DNA from: Arthrobacter sunyaminii
GTDB lineage: Bacteria; Actinomycetota; Actinomycetes; Actinomycetales; Micrococcaceae
Assembly (NCBI RefSeq): GCF_018866305.1
Contig: NZ_CP076456.1
Location: 2,666,001-2,730,000, forward strand
Reading direction: 5' to 3'
Length of the DNA: 64,000 nucleotides
The notes below the pieces were generated by a model. That model did not search any database, was not told where the DNA came from, and saw only the letters and a list, made by a program, of their open reading frames with translations. Positions 45,163 through 54,163 of the stretch are shown piece by piece; the first letter of the stretch is position 1, and every line of letters begins with the position of its first letter. Both the position numbers and the translations under genes were made by a program.

Positions 45163-47901
45163 ATGACCAAAGGGCTTTTTTCAGTAGTCGTTGCGCTGTA
45201 CGGCGTAGAGGACTATGTGGATACCTTTTTCCAATCCCTGGAGCGGCAGACCTTTCCCTTCGAAGACCTCGACGTCGTCGTCGTCGACGACGAGTCACCG
45301 GACGGCTCCTACGAAATCGTGAAAAGGTGGGCGGAAAAGTATCCGGGCGTAATCCGTCATACCACTCAGGTCAACGGTGGCCCTGGGGCTGCACGTAACA
45401 CCGGGCTCGATATGGTTCGCAATGAATGGGTAACCTTTGCTGATCCTGACGATGCCCTCCAAGCCGACTACTTCCGGAACGTGGCCAACTTCCTTAAACG
45501 CGATACACACAATAGTGCCGCGATGCTGACCACGCGCGTGATGATCTGGAACGAGAACCAGCGGCGTGTGACGGATACCCACCCGCTTCGGCGCAAGTAT
45601 ATGTTCGGTGAGCGACTCGTGGATCTACGCAAGGAACCGAACAACATTCAGCTCGGCGGCGCCTCCATCTTCCTGAGGCGCTCCGTCCTCGAAGCGGAGT
45701 GCCTCCGTTTCGATGAAAGGGTGAAGCCTACGTTCGAGGACGGCGAGTTCATCGGACGCTATTTGGGGTCCCTTGAAGATCCAATTGTCGGGCTGATTCC
45801 CTCCGCCAGATACCTCTATCGCAAGCGTGGAAACGGCACCTCGTTAGTACAGAGCGGCTGGCAGGTTCCCGAACGCTACGATGACATCCTCAGATATGGA
45901 TATTTGGGGCTCCTCGAAGGTTTGAAACGCCGCCTCGGCGCGGTCCCGGTCTGGGCCCAGAACATGGTGCTGTATGACCTCCAGTGGTACTTTGCGGAGG
46001 ATCGCAGCATGAACAGCAAGACTGCATGGATTAATCGCGAGCAAAAAGAGATCTTCTTGGCGCTTCTGATGCGTGTCGTGGCCCACATAGACCGCGAGAC
46101 GATCGACAATTTCGCCGTTGTCCCGTTGGACTGGACCACACGAGAAGCCTTACTCGTGCGTTATAAGGGGCACGGCCTGAGCGTTCCCCGTGTCTTCAAA
46201 TGGTCTGGGGCGGGCGTATCACCTGCTCAGATCCTCTACACGTACTCGGGCGCCGCACCGTCGGAGAGGTTCCGGGTGAACGGCGCTGAGGTCGAACCGA
46301 CGCGGACCAAGACAGTCGCCTACAACTATTTTGGTCAGAATTTCTTCATGGCGCGTTCTGTCTGGCTACCCACGGACGGCACAATCGAGGTCTGGCTGGA
46401 CGGCGAGTTCGTCCCGTTTGAGTCTCCCAAGCGGCCGGGCTGGACGCGTCCCCTTCCTGCCGAGGGAAAGTGCAGACTTGGCCCGATCCGGAAGCCGGTG
46501 CAGGGCCAGCTTCCTGTTCTGGGCGCGGTCGGACGACGTGTGCTCGCCCCGGCCAGTTCAATAGCAAAGAAACTGGACAACCGGTTGGGGATTGAGAGCA
46601 TCGTTTCCGGAGCGGCTAGACCTGCCGCGCTGAGAAACGTGGTCAGCCGCGTCGCAAAACGCAAGGTGCAAAGCACTTTAAGTAAACGGCGTCACCAGGC
46701 AGACCAGAAAACCGTCGAATGGGCCCTGTCCCCTGCCAACGCCGCGAAGTTCAAAGACGCCTGGGTCATTATGGATAGAGTCGATCAAGCGGACGACAAT
46801 GGTGAACATTTGTACCGCCACATCGCGGCCAAGCATCCGGAGGTTAACGCATGGTTCCTTTTGGAGCGGACGTCCTCCGATTGGGCCCGGCTTGAGTCGG
46901 AGGGATTCAAACTGGTGGAATACGGCTCCCGGGCGGCAATTGCGCTTGTGTTGAACGCGACTAACCTTATTTCCTCCGACGCGACTGCAGAAGTTCAATA
47001 TCCGATTGGTCGCGGGCGCTACCCAATGTCTGACGCCAAAATTATCTTTCTTCAGCATGGTGTGATCACTCAGGATCTTTCCCGCTGGGTGAACCCCAAG
47101 CCCATATCGCTGTTCGTGACCTCAACACGTCCGGAGTACGAATCTATTGCCGGCGACAACTCGCCGTACAAATTTACTGACCGTGAGACCTGCCTGACGG
47201 GCCTGCCGCGCTTTGATGCGCTTCAGCAAAAGGCCCTGGCGATGCCTGTCGCGAAGCGCAATGTTTTGCTTGTCACACCCACGTGGCGTCAGGAACTAAA
47301 GACAAAGGCAGGCCTAGCGACGACGAGTGAGGAGCGCCGAACGGTGCTCGAAGCGTCAGAATATGCCCGCAACTGGTTCGGACTGCTCCGGAGTCCCGAG
47401 TTGAAAGAGTATGCCGATCGGAACAATCTTGAAATCGTTTATCTTCCGCATCCGTCCTTTGCTGATTTTGGCGAAATAGAGTTCCCCGACTACGTTCGAG
47501 TCCACCGGCGCGCCGACGGCAGTGTGCAGGAAATCTTCGCCAGGTCGCGGGTTGCGTTGACAGACTACTCTTCCGTGGCCTTTGACCTGGCGCTCATTGG
47601 GTCTCCGCTGGTCTATTTCCACTTTGACCGGGGAGAGATATTTAACGGCAAGCACAATTATCGGAAGGGGTACTTCGAATTCGATCGGGATGGTCTTGGC
47701 CCGGTTGCTCTCAGCCCGGACGAAGTGATGCATCATCTGGCGGATCTGGCAGAGCGTAACTTCGAGCGCCATGAGTTATACACCCTCCGGACCAAACAGG
47801 CTTTCGCTTATTTGGACGATGGCAACTCGGAACGTGTCTTCCAAGCCATCAAGGCCCTGAACCAGCCGGAATCTGTTAGTCCAGCCGGGTCCGGGAACTG
47901 A
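45163..47901 (+). CDS. GT2 glycosyltransferase / CDP-glycerol-type glycerophosphotransferase fusion, copy C
   Basis: A 912-residue paralogue of copy B with the same order of parts: a GT2 domain with FSVVVALYGVEDYV, VVVDDESPDGS and FADPDDA; a basic linker (about 430-520); and a polyol-phosphate transferase domain (about 530-900) with FLQHGVITQDLSRW, VTPTWRQEL and TDYSSVAFDLAL. The ATG at 45163 has AGGTGAG 7 nt upstream and begins MTKGLFS, like copy B; a GTG four codons earlier overlaps that site and is rejected. Its last 26 bp overlap the end of copy D on the other strand. It follows the TPR gene. Confidence 0.88.
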   Translation: MTKGLFSVVVALYGVEDYVDTFFQSLERQTFPFEDLDVVVVDDESPDGSYEIVKRWAEKYPGVIRHTTQVNGGPGAARNTGLDMVRNEWVTFADPDDALQADYFRNVANFLKRDTHNSAAMLTTRVMIWNENQRRVTDTHPLRRKYMFGERLVDLRKEPNNIQLGGASIFLRRSVLEAECLRFDERVKPTFEDGEFIGRYLGSLEDPIVGLIPSARYLYRKRGNGTSLVQSGWQVPERYDDILRYGYLGLLEGLKRRLGAVPVWAQNMVLYDLQWYFAEDRSMNSKTAWINREQKEIFLALLMRVVAHIDRETIDNFAVVPLDWTTREALLVRYKGHGLSVPRVFKWSGAGVSPAQILYTYSGAAPSERFRVNGAEVEPTRTKTVAYNYFGQNFFMARSVWLPTDGTIEVWLDGEFVPFESPKRPGWTRPLPAEGKCRLGPIRKPVQGQLPVLGAVGRRVLAPASSIAKKLDNRLGIESIVSGAARPAALRNVVSRVAKRKVQSTLSKRRHQADQKTVEWALSPANAAKFKDAWVIMDRVDQADDNGEHLYRHIAAKHPEVNAWFLLERTSSDWARLESEGFKLVEYGSRAAIALVLNATNLISSDATAEVQYPIGRGRYPMSDAKIIFLQHGVITQDLSRWVNPKPISLFVTSTRPEYESIAGDNSPYKFTDRETCLTGLPRFDALQQKALAMPVAKRNVLLVTPTWRQELKTKAGLATTSEERRTVLEASEYARNWFGLLRSPELKEYADRNNLEIVYLPHPSFADFGEIEFPDYVRVHRRADGSVQEIFARSRVALTDYSSVAFDLALIGSPLVYFHFDRGEIFNGKHNYRKGYFEFDRDGLGPVALSPDEVMHHLADLAERNFERHELYTLRTKQAFAYLDDGNSERVFQAIKALNQPESVSPAGSGN

Positions 47902-50900
47902 AAGCGAAGGAAGTAGCGCGCGCTGCTGCCTTTCCGTCATCGAGGGCTGCAAATGCCCTCGATGACGGATTCGCCCGTGTGGATGAGCGGCGCAGCGCAG
48001 TGACCAGCTCCGGCGTCGTTTTAACCACCGGGACGCCGGGTAGGTGTTCGGCAGGGTCCAGATACAGGCCCCGCGAGCGTTTGTACTCGTTCAAGTCAGG
48101 CGCCAGCAGAAGAATAGGCTGCTTCAGCACCGCGTAGTCGAACATCGCCGACGAATAGTCCGTCACCAAGGCATCCGAGGCCAGATAGAGGTCGTTAACC
48201 TCCGGGTAGTCCGTCACGTCGATGGCGGCCGGGTGATTCTCGATCTGGCGCTGTCCGGCAACGTTGTGATGTCCGCGGATCAGGAACGTCCACCCCGGCC
48301 CCAGCAGCCGGGCAGCTTCCTCAACATCTAGGAATCCAACCCAGTCCGACCTGCCGTCCCCGTCCCGCACACTGTCGCGCCAGGTGGGAGCGTAGAGCAA
48401 TACTTTCTGGTCCACAGGAATGCCGAGCAGGCTGCGGACCCGGTCCCGGGTGGCAGGAAGCTGCAGGGCATCGTTGCGGGGGTACCCCGCGGTGAGGACT
48501 TCTCCCGTGTAGCCAAGGGCGGCCGGCAGGACGGCTGCCGCGAAGTCGTTCTGCGCCAGGAGCAGGTCCCACCACTGCGCTTCCCGTGCCATAAGATCCC
48601 TGTAGGACAGCGAGAGCACCCGCTGCGGCACATCCAGCCCGATTTTCTTCAGCGGCGTTCCGTGCCAGGTCTGCAGGTAGAACTGACCCGGAGACTTGCG
48701 GAAGTACCAGGGAAAGTTGTTGTTGTTGACCAGTCGCCGGGTGGATGCGAGTTTCCGGTACCACTCCTCCGATCCCTGCAGCAGCGGCACTGCATACTCG
48801 GGCACGGAAACGGAACGGTCAACCACGGACCAGTAGAGGGGTTCATCAAAACCGGCGGCGGCAAGGTAATCCGAAATGGCCCGCGGACTGTCGGTGCAGC
48901 TTTTCCCGCCAAAACTTTCAAAGAAGATCCCGGGAGTCAGTTCGCGAGCCGCGGAGGCATCAAAGACTTCGCGCCGCAGCCGGTACTGGTGGAAAGTCCC
49001 GGTCTCGTTTCCGGCCAGCGGAGCAGAAATGCTCACAGCCATGGACCCCGCAGCAGTCCTCAGCCCGCGCACGCGGGCTGCCGGCAGCAATACTGATTGA
49101 AAGTCCCGGGCTGCTTCGGCGGAAACCGGTACGGCCGGATCCCGCGGCCCGACCGCTTCCCCTCCGGAGTTCCAGCGCAGGGTGTAGGACCCCGACGGAG
49201 GTGCCGGCAGCTCCCTTCCCCAGCGCGTGGCGGCCAGCGGGAACCGCACTCTCAATCCGCCGTCGGGCAGCGAAAGAACGTCGCCGGCAATCCGAAAACG
49301 GGACGTCACCAGCGCATAGGCGGCCGAGGCCGGGGCATTGGCCAGCACCAGTTCCAGGATGTCGGCGTTGGGGTCGTTAGAGTCAGCCACGAAAGCGGAT
49401 ACATGCGGACCGTTGGTTCGGTTGCTCTGCTCTTCGGCGTGTACAGGAATGGACGAGGGCACGGCAATCGTCTGCTCAATGAGGTGCCCGTCCACTTCAG
49501 CGCGTAAAACGACCTCGGCCGGCAGCGGCATTTGTAGCCGAAGACTAAAGGCGGCATCCGCGTAGCTGCAGTTGCGGTCCCCTGAGGAAATATCCAGCTC
49601 CGGGTCCGTGCGGGGTTCAAGTTCCAGCGGCTGGAAGCCCGTGGAACCCGGGATCCCAGCGGAAACCTGAACGGCCGTACTACGCAGGTCGACGTTCCGC
49701 AGGTAGGCATACCCATGCAGGGTGGCGGGGCCGTCGTTGTCTCTTGCCGAGTTCTTCCCTGAAGCCGGCGGCTCCAGCGCCGCCACCAGTTCCAGGTGTT
49801 CGGGACGGACTTCCAGGAGCCCGCGGTCGATGGGAGTATCCAGAACGCGCAGCAGGGGCGGCTCGGCGAAGATGCGGCCCTGATCGAAGACGAGAGGGCT
49901 CGCGGTGCCGTTGTTTATCCTGTCCACCACGGCACGCCTGATGTCTTCCCGACGGCCCTCCGCCGTCAACTGCAGCAGCACCCGGGCCTGCGGATCCACG
50001 TCCTGAAGATGCTTCTGTCCTGCACTGTAGATACTGCCAACACCGTCCCGGAGCAGCTGCCAAAAATCCTCGGGAACATCCGGTACCTGCTCGATGTATG
50101 GGATCAGGTCAGACCCCAGCAGCCGCCGGTACCAATGGGATGCCGCGGCCGGCGGTGCTTCCGCTTCAAACAGCGCCGTGACGTCGCGGGCCACGGACAA
50201 GCGGTCCCGGAGGTCCTGAAGCAGGTATTTGGCCTGAGTGATGGAGGAGCCGTCTTCCCGGATCCGCCACCAGTAGACATTCTCGGCTAAGACGTCGAAG
50301 GATGCAGCCCGTAGGTACGCCCGTGCAGTGGTTTCCTGGTCCTCATAGCGGATGCCCTCCGGCATGGCACCCACCTGCCTGTCCCAGAACTCCTTGCGGA
50401 AGACCTTATTCCAGAGAAATACGTCGTCAATAACGGCCGGGTGGTCCGCCACGGCGATCCGCAGCCGCTCCCGGGCATGGATGCCCTCGGCCAGGCGAAC
50501 GGGGGTTCTTTTGCTGCCGCGGATCCTGCCGTACGAGCCCACGCAGAAATCTGATCCCGTCCGGGCCAGCGTCCCCATCATCAGCGCGTAGGCGTCAGGG
50601 GGGACGACGTCGTCGGCGTCGGCAAAGGTGAGGAACTCCCCGCGAGCAGCGACAATCGCGGTGTTCCGCGCCAGCCCGTTGCCACCGTGGGGCAACTGCA
50701 GGACGCGGATCCGCCGGTCATACCGGGCATATCCGGCGGCCACGGCAACGGATTCGTCAGTGGAGCCGTCGTCCACCACAATGATGTCCAGATTGGCGTA
50801 GCTCTGGTTCACCAGGCTGGTCAGGCAGCGCTCCAGATACGGTGCCACGTTGTACATGGGCACCACTACGCTCAGCAACCCGTGGTCCGGCCGGCTGCTG

Positions 50901-50986
50901 CGCCCAACGGTGCGGCGAATCCGGGCCTTCAGCGCCGGATGCAGATCTGCCCCGGCGGAGGCGAACCGTTTGGCGAGTCGGTTCAT
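47876..50986 (-). CDS. GT2 glycosyltransferase / CDP-glycerol-type glycerophosphotransferase fusion, copy D
   Basis: A 1036-residue paralogue of copy A. The GT2 domain (about 38-280) has LLSVVVPMYNV, IVVDDGSTDES and FADADD; the beta-rich middle is about 180 residues shorter than in copy A; the C-terminal transferase (about 765-1020) has QTWHGTPLKKIG, YAPTWRDS and VTDYSSAMFDY. Its GC content is high like the rest of the operon, unlike copy A. The ATG overlaps the wecC stop (ATGA), making it the last gene of the TagGH/WecC operon. It should extend the polymer that TagGH exports. Confidence 0.9.
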   Translation of the reverse strand: MNRLAKRFASAGADLHPALKARIRRTVGRSSRPDHGLLSVVVPMYNVAPYLERCLTSLVNQSYANLDIIVVDDGSTDESVAVAAGYARYDRRIRVLQLPHGGNGLARNTAIVAARGEFLTFADADDVVPPDAYALMMGTLARTGSDFCVGSYGRIRGSKRTPVRLAEGIHARERLRIAVADHPAVIDDVFLWNKVFRKEFWDRQVGAMPEGIRYEDQETTARAYLRAASFDVLAENVYWWRIREDGSSITQAKYLLQDLRDRLSVARDVTALFEAEAPPAAASHWYRRLLGSDLIPYIEQVPDVPEDFWQLLRDGVGSIYSAGQKHLQDVDPQARVLLQLTAEGRREDIRRAVVDRINNGTASPLVFDQGRIFAEPPLLRVLDTPIDRGLLEVRPEHLELVAALEPPASGKNSARDNDGPATLHGYAYLRNVDLRSTAVQVSAGIPGSTGFQPLELEPRTDPELDISSGDRNCSYADAAFSLRLQMPLPAEVVLRAEVDGHLIEQTIAVPSSIPVHAEEQSNRTNGPHVSAFVADSNDPNADILELVLANAPASAAYALVTSRFRIAGDVLSLPDGGLRVRFPLAATRWGRELPAPPSGSYTLRWNSGGEAVGPRDPAVPVSAEAARDFQSVLLPAARVRGLRTAAGSMAVSISAPLAGNETGTFHQYRLRREVFDASAARELTPGIFFESFGGKSCTDSPRAISDYLAAAGFDEPLYWSVVDRSVSVPEYAVPLLQGSEEWYRKLASTRRLVNNNNFPWYFRKSPGQFYLQTWHGTPLKKIGLDVPQRVLSLSYRDLMAREAQWWDLLLAQNDFAAAVLPAALGYTGEVLTAGYPRNDALQLPATRDRVRSLLGIPVDQKVLLYAPTWRDSVRDGDGRSDWVGFLDVEEAARLLGPGWTFLIRGHHNVAGQRQIENHPAAIDVTDYPEVNDLYLASDALVTDYSSAMFDYAVLKQPILLLAPDLNEYKRSRGLYLDPAEHLPGVPVVKTTPELVTALRRSSTRANPSSRAFAALDDGKAAARATSFAFSSRTRLD

Positions 50987-52275
50987 GCCGTGGTGCGCCA
51001 GAATCCCCTGGTATCGATGACAGCCTTCCCGGCCAGCTGCTCGGGGCGGATTTCCCGGAAGGTGTCGTGGTCCACCAGGAGGACAACGGCGTCAGCGGCA
51101 GCAATCGCTTCATCGGTCACCGTCGACACGACGTTCGGCAGCGGGGCCAGCTCATCGGGAAGGGTGGCTCCAAGGAAGGACCGTCCCACCAGAATCTGTG
51201 CCTGGGGGTTTTCCAGTGCCAGCCGGCGGACAATTTCCACTGCGGGTGATTCACGGGTGTCATCAATGTTCGCCTTGAAGGCCAGCCCCAGGGCTGCGAT
51301 CACGGGAGTCTCGATCCCTTCCACCGCTGTCAGCACCTCGGCAATGACGTGTCCGGGCTTGGCATCGTTCACCTCGCGGGCGGTGCGGATCAGGCGGGAA
51401 TTCTCCGGATCCGCGGAAACAATGAACCACGGATCCACGGCAATGCAATGGCCGCCCACGCCGGGGCCGGGCTGGAGGATGTTCACCCGCGGGTGGTGGT
51501 TCGCCAGCTCAATCAGGTTCCACACGTCGATGCCGAGGTTGCTGCTGATGACAGAGAGCTCGTTGGCGAATGCAATGTTCACGTCCCGGTAGGCGTTCTC
51601 CACCAGTTTGGCCATTTCAGCGGTGGCCGCGTCGGTGAGGTGGATGCGTCCCTGACAGAACGTGCTGTACAGGCCGGCGGCGGCGGTGGCCGCTTCCGGC
51701 GTCAGCCCGCCGATAATGCGGTCATTGGTGACCAGCTCAATCATGATCTTTCCGGGCAGCACACGTTCCGGGCAGTGGGCAAACAGTACGGCGTCCTTAC
51801 CGCCGTTGGCCTCAGCGGAGAGGTCGGGGCGCAGCGCCAGGATAACGTCCGCCATCCGGCGGGTGGTGCCGGGAGGCGATGTGGACTCGAGGATGACCAG
51901 GTTGCCGGGACGGATCCGGGCGGCAATATTGCGGGCGGCCTGCTCCACATAGACCAGGTCAGCAGTCTTGTCATCCTGGAACGGCGTGGGCACGGCTACG
52001 ATGTAGGCGTCTGCTTCCGGCACGCTCCCCTGCGCCGTGAGATGCCCCTGGCTCACCGCACCGGCCACATGGACTCCCAGATCGGGTTCGATGAACGGCA
52101 CCCGGCCTTCGTTGACGGCCTCGACAGTGTAGGGATTCACGTCCACACCGATCACGTGCAGTCCCTTGCCAGCCAGGATGGCGGCGGTGGGCAGCCCAAT
52201 GTAGCCCAGCCCGACGACGGCGACGGTAGAGATCTCCGTCGCAGCCTCGCCGGCGTTATATGTCTGTGTGTTCAT
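50983..52275 (-). CDS. wecC: UDP-N-acetyl-D-mannosaminuronate dehydrogenase-like protein
   Basis: Oxidises UDP-ManNAc to UDP-ManNAcA with two NAD+. The 430 residues show the NAD motif VVGLGYIGLP, STSPPGTTR, CPERVLPG, KLVENAYRDVNIAFANE, and the catalytic Cys in PGPGVGGHCIAVDPWF. The ATG at 52275 has GGGGGA upstream and overlaps the preceding transferase by 20 bp; an ATG four codons earlier is less well placed. Together with WecB this provides the uronic acid expected in a teichuronic-type polymer. Confidence 0.93.
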   Translation of the reverse strand: MNTQTYNAGEAATEISTVAVVGLGYIGLPTAAILAGKGLHVIGVDVNPYTVEAVNEGRVPFIEPDLGVHVAGAVSQGHLTAQGSVPEADAYIVAVPTPFQDDKTADLVYVEQAARNIAARIRPGNLVILESTSPPGTTRRMADVILALRPDLSAEANGGKDAVLFAHCPERVLPGKIMIELVTNDRIIGGLTPEAATAAAGLYSTFCQGRIHLTDAATAEMAKLVENAYRDVNIAFANELSVISSNLGIDVWNLIELANHHPRVNILQPGPGVGGHCIAVDPWFIVSADPENSRLIRTAREVNDAKPGHVIAEVLTAVEGIETPVIAALGLAFKANIDDTRESPAVEIVRRLALENPQAQILVGRSFLGATLPDELAPLPNVVSTVTDEAIAAADAVVLLVDHDTFREIRPEQLAGKAVIDTRGFWRTTA

Positions 52276-54163
52276 GTGGTCCCCCATAAAATTTCAGGTC
52301 TCCGGACGCCAGCAGTGCGGCGTCCTCCACCTGCCATGTGTGTCCGGTTGCTTCCCGGACCTGAAAGTAATTGAAACGGTCTGCTGAGTAGATGCGCTTG
52401 CCGGCTGCTGCAGCCTGCCGAAGGAAACCGGTGTCCTCCCCCAGCCCCAGCTCGGGGAAGGGCAGCTCCAGGACCAGGCTCCTGCGGGCCACAAGGGTGG
52501 GACCCATGACGAAGTCCGTGTACCGGTGCTCCCGGTGTCCGAACCGGAGCACTGTGGCGTTGGAGGTGCGCAGGTGCATGTAATGCGCCTGTTTACCCAC
52601 GATGTCCGCACCCGAATAGTGCAGGGCGTGGAGCTGGTCGCTGAGATAATTCGGGCCGTAGTGGTCGTCGTCGTCCATTTTGGCCACCACCTCTCCGGTG
52701 GCGGCAGCGGCGCACCTGTTCAGGCACTCCCCCAAAGAAACGTCGCGGCCGGCCGTCAGCAGCCGCACCTTGGCCAGTCCGTGTGCAGCCTGCAGCTGTT
52801 CGAGCCGCCCCGGTTCCAGTTCGAATCCGTGGGTCAGGAGCACCAGTTCCACGTCGACGTTCCGTTGGCGGGCGATGGTGGCGAACAGGCTGTCCAGTTG
52901 GTGCGGGCGGATGGTGGGCACCAGCGCCGAGACGCTGGGCCGGCTCAGGGGGCGGATACGGTCCGGCAGCGCGGCCGCCAGAACGGCTTCCGCGCGGTGT
53001 GCATAGGTGTGCTGCTCCCAGATGCGGCGCTGGGCAAGGTGCACGGTCCTGTCGTTGTACTCCGGGTTGGAGGCCAGGCCACGGCTCAGTGCGGCAGCTT
53101 CCTCCCGGGTGGATGCCACCGGAACCTCCGTGGGAGCGAAGAACTGCTCCACGGCCGCGCTGGGCGTACTGATCACGGGGGTGCCGGCTGCACTGATTTC
53201 GAAAATACGCCGGGCACACATGCTGGGTGAATCCACCACGGAGTTCACGTTGAGGAACACTTTGTACGCCTTGTAGGCGGAGAGCATCTGCGGGTAACTC
53301 AGGGAACCCACCACCCGGGTGTCCAGGGGTGCCGGGAACTGATAGTTGGTGTCCCCGCCGAGCTTGCGGGAAAAGATCTCCAGCCCGGTGCCAAGTTTTG
53401 CCGACGCGTCCATGGCCCCGCCCAGGAGCAGGTCCATCTGGTCGCGGCGCTCCGGATACTTGTGCGCAAAGTACATGCCAGCGAAGGCTATGTCCCGGGA
53501 GTGTCGGCCGTGCCGGGGACGCACCGGGTTGTGGATGGCCGGCTGCGCGGCAAAGGGAAGCACAGCAATGTTCCCGTGGCCGAGGTCCTGCCGGTAGAAG
53601 GGGACCCGGCGTACGTCGGAGGTGAAGACATGGTCAAAAAGTGCTGCTGCAGGCAGGAAATCCTCGTAGTGGGGCGGATCTTCCTTGTTCCAAAAGACCG
53701 TGGGGATGCCGTTTTGGCGGCTCCACTGGAGCAGTTCCACGAGTTCGGGAGCAGGACCGGACGGACCGGCGAGTTTCCCGCGCCAGAGCCGGTTGTTGCC
53801 GGCCCAGGCCGATTCGATGAAAACCAGGTCCACCGCTGTAACTGTCATCTGCTGCTGCCAGGATGCCGGATCCAAAGCCACGGTGTTCCACTCATGGGCA
53901 AAAGCCATGGCGGAGAATTCGTCCAAAATGACACCGACCGTAAGGTCGCTCCTGCGCGGCGCCGGCGTGGGCAGCGAGGCCGCGGGGATGGATAACCGGC
54001 GTGCTGAACCGCGGCCTATCCACCCGGCTTCCACTCCGCGGGCGTTGGCGGGATCCGCGAAGCTACGTTCTGCCCGGCTCCGTATTTTCCATTCCTGTAC
54101 CTGGGCGGGACCGCCGGCGCGCAGGTGCCAGAGTCCGGTGCGGACATCGGCAAGCAGGCCCAT
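52256..54163 (-). CDS. Two-domain glycosyltransferase: CgeB-like plus GT2
   Basis: A 635-residue fusion. The N-terminal half (about 70-400) resembles CgeB/DUF3880 glycosyltransferases: FWNKEDPPHYEDFL, DIAFAGMYFAHKYPERR, and VNSVVDSPSMCARRIFEISAAGTPVIS near the donor site. The C-terminal half (about 405-635) is a GT2 domain with VSALVPTIRPHQL and the metal motif KMDDDDHYG. No membrane segment. The ATG directly follows the tagH stop, and the end overlaps wecC, so it is inside the operon. Two domains imply two sugars, or one sugar plus a priming step. Confidence 0.83.
   Translation of the reverse strand: MGLLADVRTGLWHLRAGGPAQVQEWKIRSRAERSFADPANARGVEAGWIGRGSARRLSIPAASLPTPAPRRSDLTVGVILDEFSAMAFAHEWNTVALDPASWQQQMTVTAVDLVFIESAWAGNNRLWRGKLAGPSGPAPELVELLQWSRQNGIPTVFWNKEDPPHYEDFLPAAALFDHVFTSDVRRVPFYRQDLGHGNIAVLPFAAQPAIHNPVRPRHGRHSRDIAFAGMYFAHKYPERRDQMDLLLGGAMDASAKLGTGLEIFSRKLGGDTNYQFPAPLDTRVVGSLSYPQMLSAYKAYKVFLNVNSVVDSPSMCARRIFEISAAGTPVISTPSAAVEQFFAPTEVPVASTREEAAALSRGLASNPEYNDRTVHLAQRRIWEQHTYAHRAEAVLAAALPDRIRPLSRPSVSALVPTIRPHQLDSLFATIARQRNVDVELVLLTHGFELEPGRLEQLQAAHGLAKVRLLTAGRDVSLGECLNRCAAAATGEVVAKMDDDDHYGPNYLSDQLHALHYSGADIVGKQAHYMHLRTSNATVLRFGHREHRYTDFVMGPTLVARRSLVLELPFPELGLGEDTGFLRQAAAAGKRIYSADRFNYFQVREATGHTWQVEDAALLASGDLKFYGGPHEHTDI

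Noticed and set aside
29021..50986. Genomic island with integrase, tRNA target or toxin-antitoxin genes
   Set aside because: Composition shifts, but no integrase, tRNA gene, transposase or direct flanking repeat was found, so only a cassette exchange is suggested.
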